Assembly (NCBI GenBank): GCA_039590215.1
Contig: JBDHFX010000027.1
Coordinates: 1 to 34,142 of the forward strand
Direction: 5' to 3'
DNA length: 34,142 nt
DNA from: CAMYLR01 sp039590215
GTDB taxonomy: Bacteria > Gemmatimonadota > Gemmatimonadetes > JACCXV01 > JAHWKZ01
A program made the position numbers and the translations under genes. The notes under the pieces are model-generated. The model was not told where the DNA came from, ran no database searches, and was given only the letters and a program-made list of their open reading frames with translations. The first letter of the stretch is position 1; each line of letters begins with the position of its first letter. Positions 7,685 to 15,318 of this stretch are shown here, piece by piece.

Positions 7685-8557
7685 TCAGCTAGCTCCCACC
7701 GGCGCGTCGACCTCACCCAACTGGCTCACGGTGCGACGGATGAGTTGAGTCAACTTGGGCTCGGCTTCGCCCGCGATCCGGATGATCGTCTCTACGTCAA
7801 CCGGCTCGAGCGTATCGGGAAAACACTCGTCGGTGACGATCGATATCCCAAGGACGCGAGTGCCTCCGTGTCGAGCCGTGATCACCTCTGGCACGGTGCT
7901 CATGCCGACAACATCGGCGCCGATGGTCCGCAGGAAGCGATACTCGGCGCGGGTTTCGAGGTTTGGCCCTGCCACCGCGACATAGACGCCCACCTGCAGT
8001 TCGATGCCGGCCTCGAGCGCCACCCGATCGGCGAGCGCTCCCAGTTGCCGATCGTAAGGTTCGCTCATGTCTGGGAACCGTGGGCCAAACTCATCCAAGT
8101 TCGGCCCGCAAAGCGGGTTGTCGCCCAGCAGGTTGATATGATCGTCGATCCGCATCAGGTCTCCACGCCGGTAACTCGGGTTCATCCCACCGCACGCGTT
8201 GGACACGATCAACGTCTCGATGCCGAGTCGCTGCATGACACGGATCGGAAACGTGATCTGCTGCATCGTGTAGCCTTCGTAGAAATGAAACCGCCCCTGC
8301 ATCGCTACCAGCGACCGGCCTTCGAGTGAACCCAGGATCAGTCGTCCGCTGTGGCTTTCGACCGTCGAGATCGGAAAATGAGGGATGCCCTCGTAATCGA
8401 GTGTAGTGTCGATCTCGATATCATCAACGAGAGCACCCAAACCGGTGCCGAGCACGATGCCCAGTGATGGTTGTTGATTCGAGCGGCTCCTGATGTAGCC
8501 GGTCGCCTCGTCTATGCGCGCCAACTGCACGTTCGCTTCCGTTTGATGATCGCTCAC
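7685..8557 (-). CDS. Purine-nucleoside phosphorylase (trimeric PNP family)
   Basis: This 290-residue cytosolic enzyme cleaves purine nucleosides with phosphate to base and ribose-1-phosphate (purine salvage). Motifs are GIVLGTGLG for phosphate binding, GRFHFYEGY, SNACGGMNP, GPNLETRAEYRFL and VGMSTVPEVI. In mammalian PNP the base-binding Asn lies in a TN motif; here the segment reads IVTDECFPD, so the base contact is Asp-like. This may affect 6-oxo versus 6-amino preference (inference). GTG at 8557 is preceded by GAGG at about 7 bases. It lies 26 bases after yggS. Confidence 0.9.
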   Translation of the reverse strand: MSDHQTEANVQLARIDEATGYIRSRSNQQPSLGIVLGTGLGALVDDIEIDTTLDYEGIPHFPISTVESHSGRLILGSLEGRSLVAMQGRFHFYEGYTMQQITFPIRVMQRLGIETLIVSNACGGMNPSYRRGDLMRIDDHINLLGDNPLCGPNLDEFGPRFPDMSEPYDRQLGALADRVALEAGIELQVGVYVAVAGPNLETRAEYRFLRTIGADVVGMSTVPEVITARHGGTRVLGISIVTDECFPDTLEPVDVETIIRIAGEAEPKLTQLIRRTVSQLGEVDAPVGAS

Positions 8558-8583
8558 AACCCTGCCTCGTTCGGATTATGGAT

Positions 8584-9321
8584 TCAAGCGTCGGTGGGAC
8601 GGGGCCCAAACAGTACCGTGCCGAGCCGCACCATGGTCGAGCCCTCCTCGACCGCTATCTCGTAGTCGTTGGTCATGCCCATCGAAAGCGTATCCGGTTT
8701 CTCGCGGGTCGATTGGGTCTGTAATACATCAAACAATCGACGCAGATCCAGAAACGCTTTGCGGATCACCGCCGTGTCTTCTGTCCACGGCGCCATAGTC
8801 ATCAACCCACGCACCCGAATGCCGTCGAGCTCGGCGATCTCGAGCGCAGACTCGACTGCTGTCCCGGGCTCGAAGCCGTACTTCTGAGTTTCCCCGGCGA
8901 CGTTTACCTGCACCAGTGCGTTCACAGTTCGGCCTTCGGCTCGAGTCGAGATCGCTCGCGCCAAGCGAATCGAATCAACGGATTGGATCCACTCGAACAA
9001 CGCGATGGCGTCGCGCACCTTGTTGCGCTGGAGATGGCCGACCATGTGCCGCTCGATCCCGGCCGCCGAGAGCACATCCTTCGCATCGTTGAACTTGACG
9101 AGCGCCTCGTGGACCCGGTTCTCACCGATGTCCGTGAGCCCCAGGTCCACTGCCGTTTTCAGGACCGCCGCCGAATGTCCCTTGGTGATGGCGACGATCC
9201 GTACGTCGCACGAACCCCGACCCACTCTCTCACAGGCCTCGGCGATCGCTCCCCGAACGGTCGCGAGACGATCGGCCGGACCCTCTGCCGGCCGCGAGCG
9301 GATCGGCTGAGCGGCATGCAT
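8584..9321 (-). CDS. YggS/PipY-family pyridoxal-phosphate homeostasis protein
   Basis: The 245-residue cytosolic fold-type III PLP protein carries the PLP lysine in ITKGHS (K47). Other motifs are DIGENRVHEA, HMVGHLQRNK, LSMGMTNDYEIAVEEGSTMVRLG and a final LFGPR. Family members balance B6 vitamers and have no known catalytic reaction. ATG at 9321 is preferred to an in-frame TTG one codon earlier (9324). No Shine-Dalgarno sequence is visible upstream, so leaderless translation is possible. It heads the minus-strand run to 2059 and is divergent from the GWxTD gene at 9461. Confidence 0.92.
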   Translation of the reverse strand: MHAAQPIRSRPAEGPADRLATVRGAIAEACERVGRGSCDVRIVAITKGHSAAVLKTAVDLGLTDIGENRVHEALVKFNDAKDVLSAAGIERHMVGHLQRNKVRDAIALFEWIQSVDSIRLARAISTRAEGRTVNALVQVNVAGETQKYGFEPGTAVESALEIAELDGIRVRGLMTMAPWTEDTAVIRKAFLDLRRLFDVLQTQSTREKPDTLSMGMTNDYEIAVEEGSTMVRLGTVLFGPRPTDA

Positions 9322-9406
9322 CAAAGACGATGGAACTTATTGGTGAGTGCCGCGTCAAGCAAGCAAAACGGGGCCCCCAGGAGCGCGTCTAAACCGCTTC
9401 CGTGGT

Positions 9407-9436
9407 TTGCCGGTTTACTTGCGAAAGGCATATACT
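9407..9436 (+). promoter_or_regulatory. Promoter for the TPR/GWxTD gene
   Basis: TTGCCG (9407-9412), an 18-base spacer and TATACT (9431-9436) form a good sigma70-type promoter. A start near 9443 leaves a short leader that carries CAGGAGG (9448-9454) six bases before ATG 9461. The same -10 hexamer occurs in front of the TonB receptor gene. Confidence 0.55.
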
Positions 9437-9460
9437 GAGGCTGGTTTCAGGAGGACAGCA

Positions 9461-11779
9461 ATGCTCCGAAAAGCACGCCTTCTAGGTCTGATCTTAGCAT
9501 TGGGCCTCGGGTTGATTCACCTACCGACACTCGCCAACGCTCAATCCATCGATCGACACTTCGATCCGATCTCGACGGTGCCGGATGCGGCAACTTATCC
9601 GGAAGCCGTCCAACGTGCGATCGAGGAGGGGTACGAGCAGCTGGACGAGGCCACCGGGCCAGATGACGATCTACACCTCGACGCCGCCAAGGCGGCCTTC
9701 GAGCGCGCGCTGGAGATCGATCCGCGCGCGGTGCACGCCTTGAACGGTGCCGGCATCTACGAGCTGACAAAGGACGAGCAGTGGCTGGTGATCCTGGAGA
9801 GCCTCAAGAAGCTATTCAACCGCGACCATATCTCGATGGCGATCAAGGCGTTCGAGAAGTCGCTCGAGATCCAGCCAGACTTCCACTCCGCCCGCTACAA
9901 CCTGGCGCTGGCACATCGACAGCGGCGCGGCGAGAAGAGCTACAAGCGTGCGATCAGGGAGTTGGAACGGCTGGCGGAAGAGGCACCCGAGGTGGGCGAC
10001 GTACCGTTGTTGCTGGTCGCTACCTATCGGGATGCCGGCGAACTCGACTCGATGGTCGAGGCGATCGAGGACGCACCTGAGGGGTCGACGTTCACTCCGG
10101 CGAGTCGCTACCTGTTGCTCACGTATGCGCTGGTGAACCTGCAGCGGGCCCAGGAGGGCTCCGCGGCCTACCGCGCCGGCATCGAGGCGATCGAGACCAA
10201 ACGGGAAACGAATCTGTACTGGCACGACATACGGCCGATCGCGTCACTGGCCAGAGACTCCGAGTTCAACCGTTTGGATATCGCCGGGCGCAAGGCGTAC
10301 CTGTCGAACTTCTGGGAGCGGATAGCTGACGAATCGTTCGTGTCGTCCGACGATCGCGTGGCCGAGCACTACCGTCGGCTCCACTACGCCTACGAGAACT
10401 ATCGCATCGACCTGCCGGAGCGGCGACACTACTCGGCCGCGGCAGCGTACACCCCGCCCTGGCAGACGGGGTTCGATGACCGTGGGGCGATCTATCTGCG
10501 ACACGGGGAGCCGAACGACACGGCGACTCATGCCGGTCCGGATTATGAGAAGAACATCTCGTGGAAGTACGATCGCGCCGGTGGGGACCCGCTCGTCTTC
10601 CACTTTGTGAGCGATGAAGACATCCGAGACTTCAAGCTCGTCCGCCGGTTGAGCGACGCGGTCATCACCGGCAGCTCCAAGATGACCGGTCAACAGCTAT
10701 ACGGTCGAACGTGTGGCGCCGGTGGCGGCTGCGACAGCTATGACATACGCATTCTCGCAGAGAACCAGGTCGCGCTCAGGGACCTATACTCCTCGCGCGG
10801 CCATCTCGATCCGTTCTACGATCGGGCGGCCATGCGGCTCGACCAACGACTCCTCGAGACCGAGGAATCCGACCTCGCGTTCGACATCGCCACTGCCACC
10901 AACACCCAGTCGTATGTGCCGGAGCTCCCCGAGGCGCCGTTGCCGTTGCCGGTCCACCCGGTCGCGTTCAAGAACGCCAGCGGCGGCGCCGAGGTGCTAT
11001 TCTACTACGCCCTCCCAACGTCGGAGATCAGCGTGCTACCGTACGGAGGTGGGGGTAGCGAGATCGACTACCGGTATCAACTACTGGTGAGCGCGCCAGG
11101 CGATCAGCAGCCGCTGGCTCGGCAGGAGGATGACGTCAAGATCGCGAGCGCCAAGCCGATCCCCCGCGACGCCGGTGTCATGCTGCCGGGCGTGCGCCCG
11201 GTCGCCGTCGGCCCTGGCGACTACGAGTACGGAATGAAGCTGACGGACCTCAACTCGGGTCGCTTCAACGTACAGCGGGGAGCCGTTCACGTTGACGATT
11301 TCAGCAAACCAGGGCTGTCGGTCTCGGGGATCGTGCTCGCCAACCGAATCAACCCGGCGAACGACCCATCGAACCCCTTCGTCCGCTGGGGGCAGCTGAA
11401 AGTGCTGCCGTTGCCGTCGCGTACCTTCCGTCGGACGCAACCGGTGTTCGTCTACTACGAAGTGTACGGCCTGTCCGAGGACCCCGGCGGGGCGGTGAAC
11501 TACCGTACTACGTACACGTTCGAATCACGCCAGCCGGATCGAAACGTCATCGCTCGGTTTTTCTCATCGGTCGGTGAACTCCTGACACGCGGCGAGGACG
11601 AGGGGTCGATTACGTACTCGTTTGAGCGCTCGCAGGTGGGGGTGGATCCGCTGCTCGAGTACTTCTCGCTCGATGTTTCGAAGTCCCCACCCGGCAATTA
11701 CGTCTTGACGGTGGAACTCGAGGACCGCGAGACGGGCGCCTCGCTGCAGCGTCAGGTGGAGCTGTCGCTGGTCGACTGA
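9461..11779 (+). CDS. Secreted TPR and GWxTD-domain protein
   Basis: The protein has 772 residues. A signal peptide (about 1-28, ending ANA) is followed by tetratricopeptide-like repeats (about 50-200; AAFERALEIDPRAVHALNG and AIKAFEKSLEIQPDFHSAR). A GWxTD-type domain starts near residue 336 (TGFDDRGAIYLRHGEPN), and beta-rich sequence runs to the end. GWxTD proteins are common in Gemmatimonadota, Acidobacteria and Bacteroidota relatives and have no settled function. ATG 9461 is chosen over upstream codons because of the AGGAGG at 9449-9454 and the signal peptide that follows. The last 28 bases overlap the convergent thiE/propeller ORF. Confidence 0.88.
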   Translation: MLRKARLLGLILALGLGLIHLPTLANAQSIDRHFDPISTVPDAATYPEAVQRAIEEGYEQLDEATGPDDDLHLDAAKAAFERALEIDPRAVHALNGAGIYELTKDEQWLVILESLKKLFNRDHISMAIKAFEKSLEIQPDFHSARYNLALAHRQRRGEKSYKRAIRELERLAEEAPEVGDVPLLLVATYRDAGELDSMVEAIEDAPEGSTFTPASRYLLLTYALVNLQRAQEGSAAYRAGIEAIETKRETNLYWHDIRPIASLARDSEFNRLDIAGRKAYLSNFWERIADESFVSSDDRVAEHYRRLHYAYENYRIDLPERRHYSAAAAYTPPWQTGFDDRGAIYLRHGEPNDTATHAGPDYEKNISWKYDRAGGDPLVFHFVSDEDIRDFKLVRRLSDAVITGSSKMTGQQLYGRTCGAGGGCDSYDIRILAENQVALRDLYSSRGHLDPFYDRAAMRLDQRLLETEESDLAFDIATATNTQSYVPELPEAPLPLPVHPVAFKNASGGAEVLFYYALPTSEISVLPYGGGGSEIDYRYQLLVSAPGDQQPLARQEDDVKIASAKPIPRDAGVMLPGVRPVAVGPGDYEYGMKLTDLNSGRFNVQRGAVHVDDFSKPGLSVSGIVLANRINPANDPSNPFVRWGQLKVLPLPSRTFRRTQPVFVYYEVYGLSEDPGGAVNYRTTYTFESRQPDRNVIARFFSSVGELLTRGEDEGSITYSFERSQVGVDPLLEYFSLDVSKSPPGNYVLTVELEDRETGASLQRQVELSLVD

Positions 11780-12912
11780 GGTTCTTCGAAGCGGACATCG
11801 TAGGCGAAAATCGCCGACTGCTCGTCCGATTCCCCTGAAGTGATCACGTACAGCACACCGGCGGTGTCGAACGCCGTCCGCACGACTTTGCCCGGCACGT
11901 CCACCCGAGCGAGATACCCCCCGGCCTCGTTGAAGACATCGAACGGGGTCACATCGACTGTTTCGGATCGGTTGGTGCGGACCCACAATCGACCGAGTGG
12001 ATCGACGATCAGCTCCTCGATGATCGGCAGCACTGAATCCGGCTGGGCCGCTTCCACGAGTATCCCCTCGTCGATGTCCGGCGCCCGTTCGCGCAGCGTC
12101 TCCAAGTTCTCCTCGACCTCTCGTGCGATCTGGTCCGAGCTTTTTGGGGTCGGCTGGCGATCCAGATCGACCAGCCCAACCGTCTGGCCGTCCGGCTCGA
12201 GAATGCGTACCGGATACCCGTCGTAGAACGCCACGTACAGCCGACCTTGACGGTCGACCGCGGTATGAAAATTGACGCCCCGCGCTTCCCTGCGGACCGA
12301 GAGATCGCGGGGTATCTGAACCTCATATGTCGTTGCCAGTGAATCCGATGGGGCTCGCATATGGAGCACTACCGCACGGCTCAACTCGGGTGACCACTTA
12401 TGGAGATAGAACTCGCCAAACTCCGGGAGCGGGTGGACGTCGAGCGCGAACCCAGGCTTGATGTCGAGCGAGGAAGCGAACGTTCCGAGCGTCAGATAGG
12501 TGAGCAGCTTGTTTTGTGTGCGGTCGACGGCCAGCAGCGTGTTCCACGGCGCGAGTGCGAACTCGAGCGCTCCAACCGGTTGCTGCGATTCGACATCCGC
12601 GTCGCCCATGCGACGCACGAACCGACCGGTCGAGTCGTACTTGACGAACTGCGGTGGGTCGGCGAGATCGAGGACATACAGGTTTCCCTCGTCGTCGATC
12701 GCCAGATCATTGGGGCGCTCGACACGTCCGTCTGTGGCCAGTCTCGCGCGTTCGACGACCGAGACGCTACCCGGCGCCATCAGCGGCCGGTCCGGTGGCC
12801 GGGCGACCTGCTGATCGTCGACCCCTTCGCCATCGCGTTGCGGGCTGCAACTCGCCAGCATGACAAGCGAAAAGACGACCACCTGAAAGACGCGGCTGGC
12901 AGCACGTTTCAG
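11752..12912 (-). CDS. Alternative reading: separate six-bladed beta-propeller lipoprotein
   Basis: If translated on its own from CTG 12912 (CTG AAA CGT), this region gives a 386-residue lipoprotein. It would have a short basic n-region, a 12-residue hydrophobic core, lipobox Leu-Ala-Ser-Cys and NHL-like propeller blades. GAGGG stands 5 bases before the CTG. Propeller lipoproteins of this type are usually anchored in the periplasm or outer membrane, and their ligands are unknown. No ATG, GTG or TTG lies in the right place. This entry overlaps the longer thiE ORF and is an alternative to the fusion reading. Confidence 0.4.
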   Translation of the reverse strand: MKRAASRVFQVVVFSLVMLASCSPQRDGEGVDDQQVARPPDRPLMAPGSVSVVERARLATDGRVERPNDLAIDDEGNLYVLDLADPPQFVKYDSTGRFVRRMGDADVESQQPVGALEFALAPWNTLLAVDRTQNKLLTYLTLGTFASSLDIKPGFALDVHPLPEFGEFYLHKWSPELSRAVVLHMRAPSDSLATTYEVQIPRDLSVRREARGVNFHTAVDRQGRLYVAFYDGYPVRILEPDGQTVGLVDLDRQPTPKSSDQIAREVEENLETLRERAPDIDEGILVEAAQPDSVLPIIEELIVDPLGRLWVRTNRSETVDVTPFDVFNEAGGYLARVDVPGKVVRTAFDTAGVLYVITSGESDEQSAIFAYDVRFEEPQSTSDSST

Positions 12913-13539
12913 CTCGACCCTCAGATCCCGAATCGCACGCGCGGGATCGCTGGCATGCTGGATCGCTGACCCCACCGCCACACCCGTAACCACCGGAACT
13001 TCGAGCACGGCTGGGGTCCGCTCGACCGTGACCCCACCGATCGCCAGCACCGGGATCGTCAAGCCGGACACCCGATCTTCGAGGCCTGCTCGTTGGAGTT
13101 CTAGCTGGGTCGTGTCGTGCTTGGTCGGGCTGGGGTAAAAGGCTCCCAGCCCAGCGTAGTCAGCACCGGCATCCTGGGCTTCCAATAGCTCCTCGCGGGT
13201 GTGGGTCGAGGCTCCCAAGATAAACTCCTCGCCGGCCAGTTCACGGGCCTGTTGGATCCCCAAGTCGGAGCGACCCAAGTGTGCCCCATCCGCGCCCGCC
13301 GCCAGCGCTACGTCGACGCGATCGTTGACGATCACGAGCGTCGGCAGATCGCGCAAGCGCCGGATCCAGCGGCGTGCCGCGCTCTCCAGCTCACCGGCGG
13401 AAAGTGCCTTGCCGCGGACCTCGACGACGTCCACCTGCGACCATGTCTCATCGGTTATGGGGCGCAACCGATCGGGTAGCTCGATCGCACTCACGTCACA
13501 CACGAAGCACAGCACCGTGCGGCGACGATCGAGGCTCAC
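11752..13539 (-). CDS. ThiE-like domain continuous with a beta-propeller lipoprotein
   Basis: One open frame of 595 residues. Residues 1-205 are a thiamine-phosphate synthase-like TIM barrel: VNDRVDVALAAGADGAHLG, GASTHTREEL, GADYAGLGAFYPSPTK and AIGGV. They should join the thiazole and HMP moieties in the cytosol. Residues 210-231 form a lipoprotein signal peptide (KRAAS, hydrophobic VFQVVVFSLVML, lipobox LAS-C231). The rest is a repeat-rich six-bladed propeller (NDLAIDDEGNLYVLDL, LIVDPLGRLWVR). A cytosolic enzyme and an exported lipoprotein in one chain are hard to reconcile. It may be two overlapping genes, the second starting at a CTG at 12912 with GAGGG just upstream. GTG at 13539 has no clear Shine-Dalgarno sequence. 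Confidence 0.8.
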   Translation of the reverse strand: MSLDRRRTVLCFVCDVSAIELPDRLRPITDETWSQVDVVEVRGKALSAGELESAARRWIRRLRDLPTLVIVNDRVDVALAAGADGAHLGRSDLGIQQARELAGEEFILGASTHTREELLEAQDAGADYAGLGAFYPSPTKHDTTQLELQRAGLEDRVSGLTIPVLAIGGVTVERTPAVLEVPVVTGVAVGSAIQHASDPARAIRDLRVELKRAASRVFQVVVFSLVMLASCSPQRDGEGVDDQQVARPPDRPLMAPGSVSVVERARLATDGRVERPNDLAIDDEGNLYVLDLADPPQFVKYDSTGRFVRRMGDADVESQQPVGALEFALAPWNTLLAVDRTQNKLLTYLTLGTFASSLDIKPGFALDVHPLPEFGEFYLHKWSPELSRAVVLHMRAPSDSLATTYEVQIPRDLSVRREARGVNFHTAVDRQGRLYVAFYDGYPVRILEPDGQTVGLVDLDRQPTPKSSDQIAREVEENLETLRERAPDIDEGILVEAAQPDSVLPIIEELIVDPLGRLWVRTNRSETVDVTPFDVFNEAGGYLARVDVPGKVVRTAFDTAGVLYVITSGESDEQSAIFAYDVRFEEPQSTSDSST

Positions 13540-13598
13540 GTTTCTAGACCCGTGGGGTTAGCGGCTTACGCGCGGAGGGCGATCCCAGACGGCCGGCC

Positions 13599-15107
13599 TT
13601 ATCGCTGGAAGCTCCGGGTAGTAATCCGATTCGTCAGGATGTCTTCGATGATCGTCTCGTAACCACGACCAAGCGGAATCGTCGTTTGCCGAACGGAAAC
13701 CTGTCCCCCGTCGACCTGGGTCTGGATGTTCGGATCACCGACAAACTGACGGTTCGTGGAGTAGATCAGGCGGTACCTGCCGTCGCGTGAGAAGTCCCCG
13801 AAAGCGAAGGTGTCCCCCTGACCAGTGTAGTTCCAGATCTCGTACGGCCCGACCGTCGCCTCGTACGGACGGTCAAAGCGCTCCGTCGGTTCGCCGTACA
13901 AGATGTAGACCTGACCCCGGTCGTTGTCGCGACCGAGTCGCTGGCTGCTCGAGAATACCTCGTCGGCGTAGGCGACTCGTTGCTCGAACACGACCTTCGG
14001 TTCGTTTTCCTCAGTATCCGGGTCGCCAATCGACGGGTCGGCGTCGAGACTGGCCCAGAAACGGTTCAGGAACCCGATCTTGCCGTCGTTGTTTAGGGTC
14101 TTCAACAACTGCCGCTGCTGGGTCGAGAACCATACGTCCATAACCTTGACGACGCTGTCGACCTGGGCTGGCGTGAACTCGGCGTAGTACTTGGGAGCCG
14201 GGCTTCCCGTCGGCTCGGGGGTTCCCAACATCTGGTTCAGCGCTAACTGGTCGAGCGGCTCCCCAACTTCGAAACCGGCATCGAGCTGCGCGCCATCCTC
14301 GCAGGTCGAGCACCGGACCTGCAGGACGTACTCGCCCGGCAACAAACCAGCGATGTTGAACGCACCCAGGTCGAAGTTACGGTCTTCACCGACTTTGATC
14401 GCTCGCTCACCGAGGCGCTTGACGATCTCGCCGTTCGCGCCGGCAACAAACATCTCCAACTCGTGCGTGCCGCCCTCACCACCCACCGCTTCTGGGTTTA
14501 TCTCGTAGTAGAAGTACAAGAGCGGTGAGTCCTTGTAGAAAACATGTCGCGGGTTTGGATTGAACATCGTCGTCCCGATGAGATACGGGAGGTAGCTGCC
14601 CTCCTCGAGCTGGACGTTCTTCAGAACCCGGTTCGAGAGCAGGACGTCGCTAAAGAACGGCCGGTTGGCGGGGACCACGAGCGGGATCGTCATCTCGTAG
14701 CTCTGCTGCGAGGTCAGGTCGGTGATGCGGCCGGTGGCGACGTAATCCCCCGGCGGTGCGTAGATCGCGAACGTCTCGATCGTCGAGACCCGATCGGACT
14801 TGGCCATCGCGGCATTGACCGCCTCTGGGCGGATATCGCGCTCGGTGTGATAGACCTGCTCGCCGTCTGTTTTTGCAATTACGACCTCAACCTTGGCGTT
14901 CGCCTGCAGGCTCTCTCCGCCCGAGGTAAAGGTCATAAGCGTGTATGGCACCTCCACCGCGCCCTCGACGAGCGTTCGGTCGTGGTCGCCGTAATAGCGA
15001 TTGACCTCGAGGGCCAAGCTCGCCTGACCCTGGGCCGCCAGCGCGCCGGGTGCCCCGGTAACGACGGCAATGGAAATCAACAGTCGGCTGGCAAGAGACT
15101 TCGACAT
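13599..15107 (-). CDS. Secreted GWxTD-domain protein
   Basis: The protein has 502 residues. A signal peptide (MSKSLASRLLISIAVV ... GALA) precedes beta-rich sequence. A GWxTD-type region lies near residues 385-470, with NDRGQVYILYGEPTERF, PYEIWNY and FSRDGRYRLIYSTNRQF. A CSTC motif lies in the middle. The function is unknown for the family. ATG 15107 is chosen because AGGAG lies 10 bases upstream and the signal peptide begins there; the frame also stays open upstream to a TTG at 15185. It lies 59 bases upstream of the thiE ORF on the same strand. It is the second GWxTD protein of the window, with little visible similarity to the first outside the domain. Confidence 0.85.
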   Translation of the reverse strand: MSKSLASRLLISIAVVTGAPGALAAQGQASLALEVNRYYGDHDRTLVEGAVEVPYTLMTFTSGGESLQANAKVEVVIAKTDGEQVYHTERDIRPEAVNAAMAKSDRVSTIETFAIYAPPGDYVATGRITDLTSQQSYEMTIPLVVPANRPFFSDVLLSNRVLKNVQLEEGSYLPYLIGTTMFNPNPRHVFYKDSPLLYFYYEINPEAVGGEGGTHELEMFVAGANGEIVKRLGERAIKVGEDRNFDLGAFNIAGLLPGEYVLQVRCSTCEDGAQLDAGFEVGEPLDQLALNQMLGTPEPTGSPAPKYYAEFTPAQVDSVVKVMDVWFSTQQRQLLKTLNNDGKIGFLNRFWASLDADPSIGDPDTEENEPKVVFEQRVAYADEVFSSSQRLGRDNDRGQVYILYGEPTERFDRPYEATVGPYEIWNYTGQGDTFAFGDFSRDGRYRLIYSTNRQFVGDPNIQTQVDGGQVSVRQTTIPLGRGYETIIEDILTNRITTRSFQR

Positions 15108-15271
15108 GCGGGGTTTTCTCCTGGGGTTTGACAGCATTTTGAGCAAATGATGACCCACGATCGGGTCGTCGCTTCCGTCCGTCAAATATTCGGAAATTGA
15201 TTAGAGTTTAATCTCGTTGTCGGCCCGACAGGCGGCAAGGGCAGGGCCCTAGCGGGCCGTCCCCAATAGAG

Positions 15272-15305
15272 AGCGCCCGGGCAGAATGACGACTGCCCGG
15301 GCGCT
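15272..15305 (-). terminator. Strong hairpin, probable terminator of the receptor/porV unit
   Basis: A 13-bp perfect stem (15272-15284 with 15293-15305) closes an 8-nt loop. On the minus strand it is preceded by AAAAGA and followed by CTCTATT, a modest U-tract. On the plus strand it is followed by TTCTTTT. It lies 45-78 bases beyond the restored porV stop (15350) and before the GWxTD gene. It most likely ends the 23.4-15.3 kb transcript. The better T-tract is on the plus strand, where no gene reads in. Confidence 0.55.
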
Positions 15306-15318
15306 TCTTTTCAGCCCT

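Noticed and set aside
9347..9460. Longer N-terminus for the TPR/GWxTD protein from an upstream codon at 9347
   Set aside because: It would read through the promoter and Shine-Dalgarno sequence and bury the signal peptide at residue 39.
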